Shown here: positions 45,816-55,761 of the stretch, one piece after another
How positions within the stretch are numbered: the first letter of the stretch is position 1
Layout of the letters: each line of letters opens with the position of its first letter
Source of the DNA: Chromera velia
Lineage: Eukaryota > Sar > Chromeraceae
NCBI GenBank assembly: GCA_018398765.1
Contig: JAHBMJ010001672.1
Location: 51,995 to 109,278, forward strand
Length of the DNA: 57,284 nucleotides
Reading direction: 5' to 3'
The notes under the pieces: model-generated
Seen by the model: only the letters and a program-made list of their open reading frames with translations
The model's database searches: none
What the model was told of the DNA's origin: nothing
Translations under genes and position numbers: made by a program

Positions 45816-46758
45816 GCTGTGTCTGTTTGTGTGGGTGTGGGTAGGTGTGCATCTCGAAGAGCGCTCAGTTCAGGAAGGTGCGTTTCCTTGATTTATACAT
45901 GAATGACTTGGTCTCTCTTTCTGTTCATTCCGTCTCTCCTCTCAAAAATTCCAGTGCACAAGAGCCGAACAACAAAGGTAGAAATACAGCGGAAGGAGAA
46001 GACAAAAAAGGATGGCAAAGCGTGGGTGGAAGAGCTCGGGAAACAGGAGGAAGGCACATGACATGACGGGAACAGGCACAGACAAAAGTAAATGATGAGG
46101 CTGTATAGAAGGTATGGCGGGTTGTAAGCACTCATACAAAAAATCAGAACACCGACAGATCTACCGACACATTCAAACGAAGCCAGCCACCTAGCTGTCT
46201 CCTCTTTCTTTCTCTCACTGTCACGGTCCGCTGAAAAGTTTCCAGTCACGCGGAAATCTTCAATTCTCGAACATCTCATGGAGCACGAGACTTTTCTCTT
46301 CTCTCTTCTTTCTGGTCGTATCTCGGTTCCACCCCCCCCTGTGTCTGCCAGGAAACCCCTTTGTGTTATACAACAGAAATCGGAATAATCAAATCAGAAC
46401 ACCCTCTTTCTCTCCGCCTTTCCTTCTGTCTTCGCTGATCACCGCTCGATTTCTTCGTGCTTCTTTCTTCCAATTTCCTCTACGTCCCCGTCCACCCAAG
46501 TCAGAAACCTATAACGGTGAAATGGCAGGACGCTTGTTTGTTTCCCTTTTCTCTCACAGCCTTGTGACCACTCTTTTGTTCCCTGTTCGATCGTGCAAAT
46601 CAATTCCCACTCCGTCTTCTGCTCCTCTAGCTTCTGTACAACCGTGTAGGGTACCCTGACACACTCCTCTGTTTTCGTCCACTTCCATCTGTTTTCTCTT
46701 ATCTTCTCTCTGCTGGTCCACAGGAGCACTTCTTTTTATTCATTCGTTTGTCTTACGG
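42773..46758 (+). CDS. Unidentified intron-rich gene (exon-like segments only)
   Basis: Segments with acceptor and donor signals and protein-like composition on the plus strand: 42773-42827 (HQYGPSIVRQILPGHPA), 43004 to about 43274 (MQKTVRRLHSWLDKRCPSEL, phase-compatible with the previous exon), 44157-44271 (VIFGWLSKEPMARQGDAL), about 44505-44613 (SFRVSVFSFIFNIFDTVPRE, hydrophobic), about 45243-45298 (SAQWDKVEVSLDADVC), 45846-45877 (CISKSAQFRK), 46724-46758 (EHFFLFIRLSYG). Start, stop and missing exons are not resolved and no family is recognised. A minus-strand frame at 42833-43126 is also protein-like, so orientation is the better of two readings. Convergent with the RD-rich gene downstream. 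Confidence 0.35.
45775..45818. repeat. (CT)n microsatellite
   Basis: CT run with one interruption, about 30 bp before the exon-like segment at 45846; consistent with an intronic pyrimidine tract on the plus strand. Confidence 0.85.
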
Positions 46759-47086
46759 GTAAGATTAACGTCTTCGCTAAGGGACAGACACAAAGGAGAA
46801 GAAGGATACCCTCTTCCTTCCCTTCTGTCTGTCTGTCTTTCCGACTATCCATCTGTCTTGGTCTTCGCCTGCCTGATACAACGACGTCACAGACAGACAC
46901 AAGCAAGCAAGCAGACAGGCAGACAAGAAGGCAGCGAGACCGAAGGACAAGCACCTAGACACGAAGGAGAAGGCACAGTGCTGCAAGGCAGAAAGATCCA
47001 TCCCAGTCTCATGAATAGACAAATCAAATCGGGACAATCCATGCAATCACCTGAAAAAATCTCATCGCCTTTCTCTCCCGGCTCCT
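46759..47086. other. Convergent intergenic segment
   Basis: Between the unidentified plus-strand gene and the stop codon of the RD-rich minus-strand gene. It holds CTGT/ACAGAC tetranucleotide stretches (46826-46840, 46890-46925). No gene seen; probably 3' untranslated sequence of one or both genes. Confidence 0.5.
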
Positions 47087-50000
47087 TTACTCGTCCGCCT
47101 CGTGGTCGCCGTCTCCTCCCTGGTCCAAGTATCCTTCGCCTTCTCCTGCCTCCCCCTGGAACGCGTTCGCTCCCTCGTCTCCGTACCCCTCCCCGTAATC
47201 TCCCGCCCCCCCATCCCCATAGCCGTTATAGTCTTCCCCCCCTCCCCCCTCATAATCCCCAGCGAGCGGAGGCTCGTCCTCCTCCTCCTCCTCCCACTGT
47301 CTCTCAGGGTCGAATCCGTCATCGTTGTAGTTGCTGTACCCTTCCTCCGGCCCGCGCCCCTCCTCTCCGTGAAACTGGTGCTCTTCTCCCCCGTACCCAT
47401 ACTCTCCCTCTCCTCCATGGTCAGCATGACCCTCTTCTTCGAACGCACCCTGCCCGCCGTCTCCGTGGTCCTCTCCGTGATCGGCAGGCTGACTCTCCTC
47501 AATGTGCTCACTGGGCTGATCTTGAGGGGCAGCGGCTTCCTCCTCTGGTGGCTTCACAGGCGCTTCTGCCGTCTTCTTCTTCTTCCTCTTTGCTCCCACC
47601 TTGACCCCCTCCCGGAGATTTGGAGTGACACCAGACGAGGGGGCTCGCTGAGCCGTCCCTCCCCCTCCTCCAGAGGAAATAGGAAGAAAAGGGCCGTACC
47701 CGGGTGCGGGGGCGTTCTTTCCACCGCCACCACCGGCCAGAACGATGGGGGGATGGGGGCCTCTCGGACGAAGAACGGCGCGGGGCCTCACTCCCTCCAT
47801 CGGACTCACAGGCCCCAGGGGTCCTGGTGCTACTCCCGCGTTCCCCCCCCCGCGGACCGTCAGAATCATAGGGCGGGGAGGGTCTTCTCTAGCAGGGAAA
47901 GGTCCCGGGCCGGGGCCGCCTGGTCCCTCCATATGAGGGGGGGGGCCTCCGAACATCATCACCGGGCGCATATGGGGCCCCGGAAATGGGGGACGAAACC
48001 CTGCAGGACCATCAGGGCCTCCACCCGCCCCCGGCGGCATGATGCCCTCAAGAGGAAAGCCGGGACGCATGTGCGGGCCTGGTCCCGGACCAGGGCCGTC
48101 AGGGTGCATGTTTGGGGGGATCGGCATGCCTGGACGCATCGGGCCGGGGCCGGGGCCGCGCGGGTCGAATGGGACAGGCGAAGCCTGTGGGTGTGGGGGC
48201 TGTCCCGGGGGGGCTTGTGCAGGACGCGGTGGCTGCTGGGGAGGGTGCTTGGGCGGCCCTTGTTCGGGCTTGGGTGGCGGTTGGGCTGTGGAACGGAGAC
48301 GCTCTGGAATGGCCGCAAGAAGGGGCTCGGGATTTGTGCTTTTCATCGGCTGCGGTTGCTGCACTTGAGGGGGCTTGGGTTGACCTGAGGGACCAACGCC
48401 GGGCTCTGGAAGGAGACCGTTGGGCCGTGGGCCGGGGCCGGGTTGGAGCTGGGCGGGCGGGGGAGGTCTCCGGCCAGAGGGGGAGACGGGGGTGGACCCT
48501 TGCTGGTGATAGGGGCCTGGCATGCCACTGCTGTCATGAGGAGGGGGGGCGGGTCTGTAGCCGCCGAACATGTCAGCAGCCGGACCGAAAGGGGGAGAAG
48601 CAGAGGGATAGGGAGACGGAGAGGAGCCTCCGGACATGGGAGGGGCCCCAGGTGCACGTGTGAGGCGTGCACCCCCACCCTGGGGAGGCGGGGGGACTCC
48701 GTATTGCGGCGGGGGGGGTGAGGGAGACGGCTGGCGTTCGGGAGGTGGTGGCTGTGGCTTTGGTGCCGTTTGTTGCTGCTGTTGCTGTTGCTCCTGCTGC
48801 CTCTGCTGCATGCTCTTTGGCATGAACACAAAGTTCTCTGGCTCCTTCGGTCTGGGCACGAAGGTCATGACCTCATCCTCTGGTTCTGGCGTCTCCTCTT
48901 TCGGGGGAGGGGGGGCTACAGAGGCGGAGGGGTGAAGGAACACAGGCGCAGGCAGGGAGGGGGCCTGGGACATGGCGTCACTGGGGGCTCCTGGGGGCTG
49001 GTGGAATGATCCTCCTGGAGAGGCCGTGCCGCTCCCTTCAGGGTATCCCGGACGATGCTGCCCCCCTGGCGGCACACGGGGGCCACCCTTGGACGGATCT
49101 CCATACTGCATTTCCTCGGGGGCAGGAGGTTGGCGTCTCTGAGGGGGAAGCAACACACTGGGCGGAGGGTGCACGGGGACATGAGGGTCTGGTGGAGGGT
49201 CGTGGTGATTGTACTGGTGTGGATATCCAGACATCATGTCAACGTCTCTGTCCCCCCTCCACTGCTGCCCCCCGTGTCCTCCTCTGTGTTGTCCTGCCTC
49301 GACCTCTTTTCTCGACACCAGCCGAATAGCCGGCCTCTGCGGCGCACCCGGCTGGGGGGGTGCGGGAAGGGGTCCGTTCTCCCCCCCTCCTATCCCCTCA
49401 CTCCCTGTTCCTCCTCTTCTGTCTCTTTCACCCCTGTCGTCTCTGTCTGTTCCATTCTCCCTCGCTTGGGCCAATTTCTTTTCACACCACTCAACTGCCC
49501 CCCTGTACTTCTCCCACAAGTCTCGCTTCGTGTAGGGAATGAATTTATTCCCTCGACTGAAAGCCTCCGCTTTCCAAAGCAAATTACTGGCGTCCCACTT
49601 GATCTGGCACTTCGAGGGGATGGAGGTACGGTTGTAACAGTCGTTGACCTCAAAGGCGATTTCGGAATCCGTGAGATCTCGGAGATCGACATCGTCCTCA
49701 TCTGCCTCCTCACTCAAGTCGTATTCCTCCTCTGCATCAGCAGGAGGGTTGTAATCCCGCTCTCTGCCCCTGTCTCTGTCTCTATCCTTCCGATCGCGAT
49801 CACGTCCCCCCCCACGATCACGCCCCTCTCCCCACCCACCGGTGCGGGAGGACTGATACCTCCCCCCGTCTCTCTGGGGACTTCGATGACGTCCCCGTCT
49901 ATCTCTATCTCTGTCTCTGTCTCTCGCATCAACAATTCGCTCTCTCTCTCTGGACCTCTCTCTTTCTCTCTCACGAGAGCGACGAGAGTAGCCATCATTC

Positions 50001-50826
50001 CCACCTCTCCCCCCTCCATCCCTATCTCTATCTCGACGACTCTTCTCCCTGTCTCTGTCACCAGACGACCTCAACGCATCCTGCCCCCTCCTCCTCTCTC
50101 TGGGAGCCTGTGGCTGCATCTCCACATCGTCGCCATTCGTGCCGCCTTCGTCATCCCCCTTCCCGGCAATGCTCTTCAGCAGGTCGGTGAGAAGGTCGTT
50201 AGGCAATCCAATCTTCAGCCACTTGGCCAGGGACACATTCTGAATCGCATCCACACTGCAAGAGGCCAGAGACGGGGAGGAGGGAGGGAGAGCAGCAGGA
50301 AGGGAGGGTCAAGGACGAGCAACGGGGGCCACAATCTGACGACACCGACACAGCCGAGACAAGAGAAGAGAGAAGAAGCGAACAAAAAAGACAGAGAAAC
50401 GAGCCCACGCGCAGAGAGGTACTGAGAGTCAAACGGGGAGGGAGGAAAGATGGACAGAGAATACAAGTACGAGGGTAGAGACACAAAGGTGCCAGTGCAG
50501 AGAACCGAAGAGAGAGAACGACACAGCACGAATGGATGAAGAAAACGACCAGAAAGGGGGCGATGACATTGTCATCGAGGGCGCAGGGAGGACGAGAAAT
50601 TTAACGGACCTGCAGAGCGAATTCGTGTCCAAGATTTTGAGGTAATTCGCACTGGTGTTTCTGGAGTGTCTGGCGCGACGACAAAAAGTGTCCACGCACT
50701 GTATGATGTCGTTTCTGCAGAGAGCAAATAAAGGAAGAATTCAGATGAACGCGTGTGTAACTGTATGGCACTTGCGGTAAGAAAATGACGCAAGACTCAC
50801 CGGTAATCGTTGTGGTTGCTGGCCAT
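47087..50826 (-). CDS. RD/RS-rich and Pro/Gly-rich nuclear-type protein, unknown family
   Basis: Three exons: 50826-50801 (MASNHNDY), 50714-50610, and the very long 50255-47087; 3,300 nt, 1,099 aa, phases consistent, first donor GTGAGT. Visible layout: a probably helical N-terminal domain (about residues 1-70, with LAKWLKIGLPNDLLTDLL); an Arg-Asp/Arg-Ser/Glu stretch (about 80-230) like SR-related splicing or mRNA-processing proteins; an acidic patch followed by the only compact conserved-looking segment (LRDLTDSEIAFEVNDCYN, then CQIKWDASNLLWKAEAF to WCEKKLAQ, about 250-330); a long Pro/Gly/Gln-rich disordered region; and an acidic Gly/Tyr/Glu tail. The composition suggests RNA-processing or condensate-type function, which is inference. 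Head-to-head with the SGNH gene, about 750 bp apart. Confidence 0.75.
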
Positions 50827-51572
50827 TTTGCTTGTCGCCGTGTCAGAAGTGCGACGGCAGGCCAGAAGAGCTTCCCGGAGCAGACCAGCGGGAGCACCGA
50901 GGTCAGACTTTTCCGCCCGAATTGTGGAAAAGTCAAGCAAAGGGAGCGAAAGGTTTTATCAGGGTCTCCAAAGGGAAAAAGATCGAACAAGCAGTCAAGC
51001 ACCCACGAAGGCAGTCTGTTTTCACAGTGTGTACCGTGCTTCGCAATGGCACATGAACAGGAACTAACAGAGGCTTTCGATGAATGTCCAAAGAAGACAC
51101 AATTTTAAGTCTGACAAGAATCATGCTGTAACAGTTTTGGGACGTACGTACGTGAAAACTGATCAGAACTGATCAGAACCGGCCAGCCTCAAAATTGAGC
51201 TTCATGTTCTTTCCGGGACACGCGTAGCCTCCTGTCGCTATATAGCTGGTCCCGGAAAGCTGAAAATATGGGCCGCTGCGGGGCACTTAATTGAGGCTTG
51301 CGGCTAAAAAAAAAGGCAGTTGATTTACCGTCTCTCGACCATGCAGGCTGACACTGTATATATAATTCAAGCTTGGCCGGTGACTTGCAAGTGACAGGCA
51401 TGCAAAGGACGCGCCTTTGACATACATCGAGTCTGCAACGCTCGGTCACGGTGTTCAAAAAGCTTTCCCCTTCCGAAGCTCTCCAACGTGTTCCCGATGA
51501 CGAATGTAGACGGAGACGCCGGGCCGCCCATCCGTGTCATGTCAGTCAGTCCCTCCGTCTATTCACAAGCGA
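50827..51572. promoter_or_regulatory. Divergent promoter region between RD-rich gene and SGNH gene
   Basis: About 750 bp between two start codons on opposite strands. It contains GCATGC at 51398-51403, ACGTACGTACGT at about 51145-51156 and a GATCAGAACTGATCAGAAC direct repeat at 51161-51179. The role as a bidirectional promoter is inferred from gene orientation. Confidence 0.45.
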
Positions 51573-52774
51573 ATGAGTCTGCGATACATTCTGTTAGTCC
51601 TACGGCTAATCTGTTATTCTGTTCGCCGCTCATTTTGCCCCTCAGTTCAGACTGTCGTCGGTGAGTCCTTGACTGACTAGCGAGGCTGGTGCATGGGCGG
51701 GCAGTTACAGCCTGGCGGGCAGGAAGTTCAGCAGGCAGCTAGTCAGCCAACCAGTCAGCAAGTCAGTCATGCAGACAAGCAGATAGGCAGGCGGGCAGGC
51801 AGCCAGCTGGCCAACCTAGGCAGGCAGGCAGGCAGGTAGGCAGGCGGGCAGATACATACATAGGCAGGCGGGCAGCCACGCAGCCAGCCAGTAAGTCAGT
51901 CAGGGTGTCGACAGGGAGTCAGGCAGGCGGGCATTTCGGCAGACGGGAAGTCAGGCAGCCAGCTTGTCAGCCAATAACGCATTCAAACCGGTCGTTGTTC
52001 ACTTCAGACAGTTTGTAAGTTGGTCCACCAGGCAGTCAGCCAGCCAAATATATATGTGTAGTAGTATTTCTATGAGTTAGACTACCATCCAATCAGCGAG
52101 TTGCTCAGTCAATCAGTCGGGTTGTCTATCCGTCCGTCCGTCCGTTCGGTAGTGAGTCCTTCAGTCAGGCATATAACCAGCCAGCCAGCCAGTCGGTGAG
52201 CCCTGCATCCAGTCCTCCGTGAGTGTTAAGCAGTCAGGAAAGCAACCAATAAGTCTCAGTGCATCACTCATTCCGCATGAAAACTCTGCCAGTCAGTCAC
52301 CGTGACGCCGTCAGTCAGTCGATCACTCAGTTCGCCATTCACTGTGCCTCAATCAGTAAGCCAGTCGGTGACTCTCTCAAATCACTCACTCATCCACTCA
52401 CTGTGTCGATCAGTAAGCCAGTCAGACGTTTCATCCTAGATTGTAGGTGCAGGCAGATAAGTTTGTTTTTCCTTGGTTACATTTTCCTGAACGGATTCCT
52501 TCCGGTATCTTCAGTCTTCCTCTCTGCGTTCATGTGTGCAGGTGGGTAGGCAACAGTTACACTTACTACAACAATCTCATGCACCTTTTCTTTCAGTTGG
52601 GCAAACGGGTCGGGCCAGAGGGAGGTCCGAAGACAGACCTGAGACAGCTGTGCATGACGGAGCCTCGAAAGGGTTTCCTCGATCACGCGGGGGACTTTGA
52701 AGCTGTGCTCGGGGCGTTTCAACCATCTATCCTTGTCCTGCAGGTTGGCCCCTTTTCCTTCTGTTCGCTTTCAC

Positions 52775-52808
<34 letters not shown>

Positions 52809-52814
52809 TTTCTG

Positions 52815-52853
<39 letters not shown>

Positions 52854-52854
52854 G

Positions 52855-52890
<36 letters not shown>

Positions 52891-52947
52891 TTTTCCTTCC
52901 TTCCTTCCTTCCTTCCTTCCTTCCTTTCTTTCTTTCTTTCTTTCTTC

Positions 52948-52978
<31 letters not shown>

Positions 52979-53735
52979 TTCTTTCTTTCTTTCTTTCTTT
53001 CTTTCTTTCAGGCAATTGAAGGGAGACTGATTGATCCATCCATCCATCCATCCCACTTCAACCTTCTTCGACTTTCTCTCTCCTTCTTGGATCGTATCTT
53101 CTTCTTGTTCTTCCTCCCCGTCTTCTCCGCTTTGTATGTAAAGTTTGATCTATCTGTGCGTGCTTGTGCCGCAGGACGTCTCCCACGGGCCGGGGGGGGG
53201 AGACGCAGAGCTTCTCGCAAAGACGAGAGAGAGCATCAAAACAGTTTTTGGCCCCGCGATCGCGAAGGTCAAATCTGTGCGCAAGGTAGTGCTCTTCCAG
53301 ACTTGGGGGAGGGAGACGATGCCTCTCTACCCAGGGTTTCTGGAGATGAATCAAAGAACAAAGGAGGGATACGAACAGTACAAAAAAGATCTTATTGACG
53401 CAGGAGTCAAAGAATCGAGTGTCGAGATTGCCAGAGTGGGCGACGCATTCCGTTGGCTTCACGATCACGCAAAGGTCTTGTGGCAGTCGTTCTACTTCGA
53501 TGACATTGGCCACCCAACTGTTCCTGCAACGCTCCTGGTCGCTTTCGTTGTTTTCCTTGCGGCTTTTGAGACTGCGCAAATGCCTGATGACGACCGTCTC
53601 CTCAAGCTGCCTGTGGTAGTCTCTGAGGACGTGCGGACTCTTCTCAAGCGCGTGGCAGTGCACGTCCAGAGGGGGGGAGAGGAACCTCACGACGTTGCAT
53701 CCCAATGGAAGTCTGTGCTGCTCTGTTCTCAGTGA
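51573..53735 (+). CDS. SGNH/GDSL-type hydrolase (DUF4886-like), probably secreted
   Basis: Likely esterase or carbohydrate deacetylase of the SGNH fold; substrate unknown. Exons: 51573-51660, 52550-52743, 53175-53735; 843 nt, 280 aa. Block I: VVGNSYTYYNNL with the probable nucleophile Ser32, formed exactly across the first splice junction. Further marks: ILVLQDVSHGPGGGD across the second junction, VVLFQTWGRETMP (131-144), and the C-terminal catalytic pair in FDDIGHPT (Asp204, His207). The first exon encodes a hydrophobic MSLRYILLVLRLICYS, which may be a signal peptide or anchor. The exon 2 acceptor is TAG at 52547-52549; the nearby CAG at 52541 would put the first exon out of frame. Length is usual for the family. 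Confidence 0.82.
51700..52440. repeat. Intron-filling degenerate CAGT/CAGG/CAGC tetranucleotide array
   Basis: Nearly all of intron 1 of the SGNH gene is made of imperfect 4-bp steps of the form CAG(T/G/C), such as CAGGCAGGCAGGCAGG at 51820-51836, CAGCCAGCCAG and CAGTCAGTC. It has no fixed longer period. Confidence 0.8.
52776..53008. repeat. (CTTT)n tract with CCTT block in SGNH intron 2
   Basis: About 230 bp of CTTT repeats with a few CTGT variants and an inner CCTT block at about 52896-52924, all inside the intron between 52743 and 53175. The Phe/Leu/Ser and Lys/Glu/Arg open frames across it are artefacts of the repeat. Confidence 0.95.
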
Positions 53736-55761
53736 ACCAAGTGGGATTCGAATGCGCTTTTTGGTTAGCTTGGGGTTTTGCAGCTGTGATACCACGAGCA
53801 TCCTGGTAGTAGCCTGCTAGTAGGTGTATAGTAGTCTATAGTAGTAGGTTGTGGTCCATTTGTGGAGTATTTCTGTGAGAATCCGTATAAGCGTGATACC
53901 TGGCGTGATACAGACTATAATCTAGACTATAATACATCTATATACATCTACTAAAAGCCTGAGGGCCTTAATTTTAAATTCTTAAGCGTACGCATGGTGT
54001 GAAAAACCTTTATTAGGTGAAGCTCTGATGATTGATTACAACTAAGTTGAAGAATCAATGCAGTCTTTATGCAGATGTTCTTAAAGACTTTCAAATATAG
54101 TAAAAAAAAAATAATTTCGGAATATTTAATTGCACTAAACTGAGGAAAGGGAAAAACATGATTTTGTTACTAGCTAGCTGCATGTAAAATGATGTAATGT
54201 AATTCACTATAGTGATTCACACTTTAAAAACCAGGCTTATTATAAAATTGATTATTGATACAAAAGTTTGTTAAAAAATCGTACTTACTTACTTAATTGT
54301 GGTTAAGCCTAAGGTCTCCAAAACCAGAGACAAATGGCAACCCATGCACGTATACCAAATATTTTTATAGTTTCTTAAAGTCTGTATAACGTCAACGATT
54401 TAAGTGTTATACGAGTGACGTGATTGATACACCTAGCGATACACCTAGATACATTAATGCTTGAAGCCGATACCTGGCAGTAGACCGCAGGGATTCCCAA
54501 AACATCTAGCGGAACATAAAATCCTATCCTATCCTCATAACTTTAACTTAAAGTAAAATCTGTAGAGCTAGATCTAGAGTAAAATTCAAACACCAGATTC
54601 CCTGGATCTCTCAGCCCGCGGCCTAGCCCGCGGCCTATTGGAATCAGCTTTAAATCAGCTAAAGATCATAACTCAAGACTAGCATCTAAACTTGGTGAAA
54701 CTGTTTTCGTATCTCAGGCTGCCTTCTACTGTTTCACACCTTCTGCCCTTTTCAATGGCACTGACGCCCTCTTATTTGCTTTTGCCTCCCGTCTTTCAAT
54801 CTGCCAGGCACCGCCGGTCATGCGGTAGGGCGGATTCCATGACAAGTCAGTCGAGACACATCCCCTCCAAGGTTTGCTAAGACAAACGATGCGCATGGCG
54901 CCGCCACACACTCTCTAGTCTTTTTTCCCGATAGAAGGCGAGGATGAATGACGAGTCGGAGGAGACTTGTGCAAAAAGGGGGCCGACAGTACTGAGATAG
55001 AAAGCGAACGAGGAGAATGCAGATGGCTGTGCTCCATTCTGGTCATTTCGTGCATGTGCCTCCCTAAACCCCCGAAAGGGGGAAGGAAGAAAGTGAACGC
55101 AAGAGGAGTGGACCTACAAAATAAGCCTGCGGGAGGGAGTTCACTTCTCCACGCGCACCCCCAGACCTTCGAGCACAGACAAAACAACAAACAGAAGGAA
55201 GCAGAGACATCAACGAGGCCCTTTATGCGTCTGGACAGAAAAAGAGCAGCAGCAACGGTACACGCGAATTGAAGTCAGACAAATGAATACATGAAGGAAG
55301 GAGCACAAGACAACTGAACAAACTTACGATTCCTTTGCATCGTTCTCACACTCATTTCATGTGCCAACAGGAGCTGATGGAAGAAACACAAATGAAACAG
55401 GTCGGGAGGAACACCACTGGGGCGGAGGGAGAAGGGAATGAGAGGAAGAGGGCTAGGGAAAGGGGCGATGCAAGGAAGTGAGTGAGAAAAGGGGAAAGAG
55501 AGCGAGACCCTCGAGAGGGCCTCTGCTCTTCCTCTCTTCTCCTCTGAAACCTCAGCAAGGAGAGGAGTGATCAGGGCTGATGGCCAACAAGGCGCGGCAG
55601 CAATCCACTTAGTGTTGATACTAAGAAACAAAAGAGTCAAACAATATGTACAATCCTCCTCCATGTATCTATCGGCCTGCTGCCTCATTCCTCTCTCTTT
55701 GCCCTCCCTCTTCTTCCCCCTGCATGTCCTTAATTGTTCCTTTCCTCTTACACCTCGATCT
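53736..55761. other. Spacer between SGNH gene and the right-edge gene
   Basis: AT-rich, without a convincing gene, from 53736 to about 54700; it includes TAGTAG repeats at 53805-53850 and a retroelement-like tail at 54473. From about 54900 to 55761 the plus strand is purine-rich; this is probably the 3' untranslated or downstream part of the minus-strand gene ending at 55762. Confidence 0.5.
54473..54541. repeat. Dispersed short repeat: GGCAGTAGACCGC...GGAACATA tail
   Basis: GGCAGTAGACCGCAGGG, then GCGGAACATAAAATCC followed by TATCC repeats. It is the partner of the copy at 40658 with a different tail. Confidence 0.6.

Noticed and set aside
47102-50425. Long plus-strand frames opposite the RD-rich gene (up to 456 codons)
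   Set aside because: Shadows of a GC-rich, repetitive coding exon; the minus frame has spliced upstream exons, a proper start and ordered composition.
52719-53056. Lys/Glu/Arg-rich and Phe/Leu/Ser-rich open frames on both strands
   Set aside because: They are translations of the CTTT/CCTT microsatellite in an SGNH intron.
54692-54911. Short open frames near 54.7-54.9 kb
   Set aside because: No family resemblance and no supporting splice or start context.
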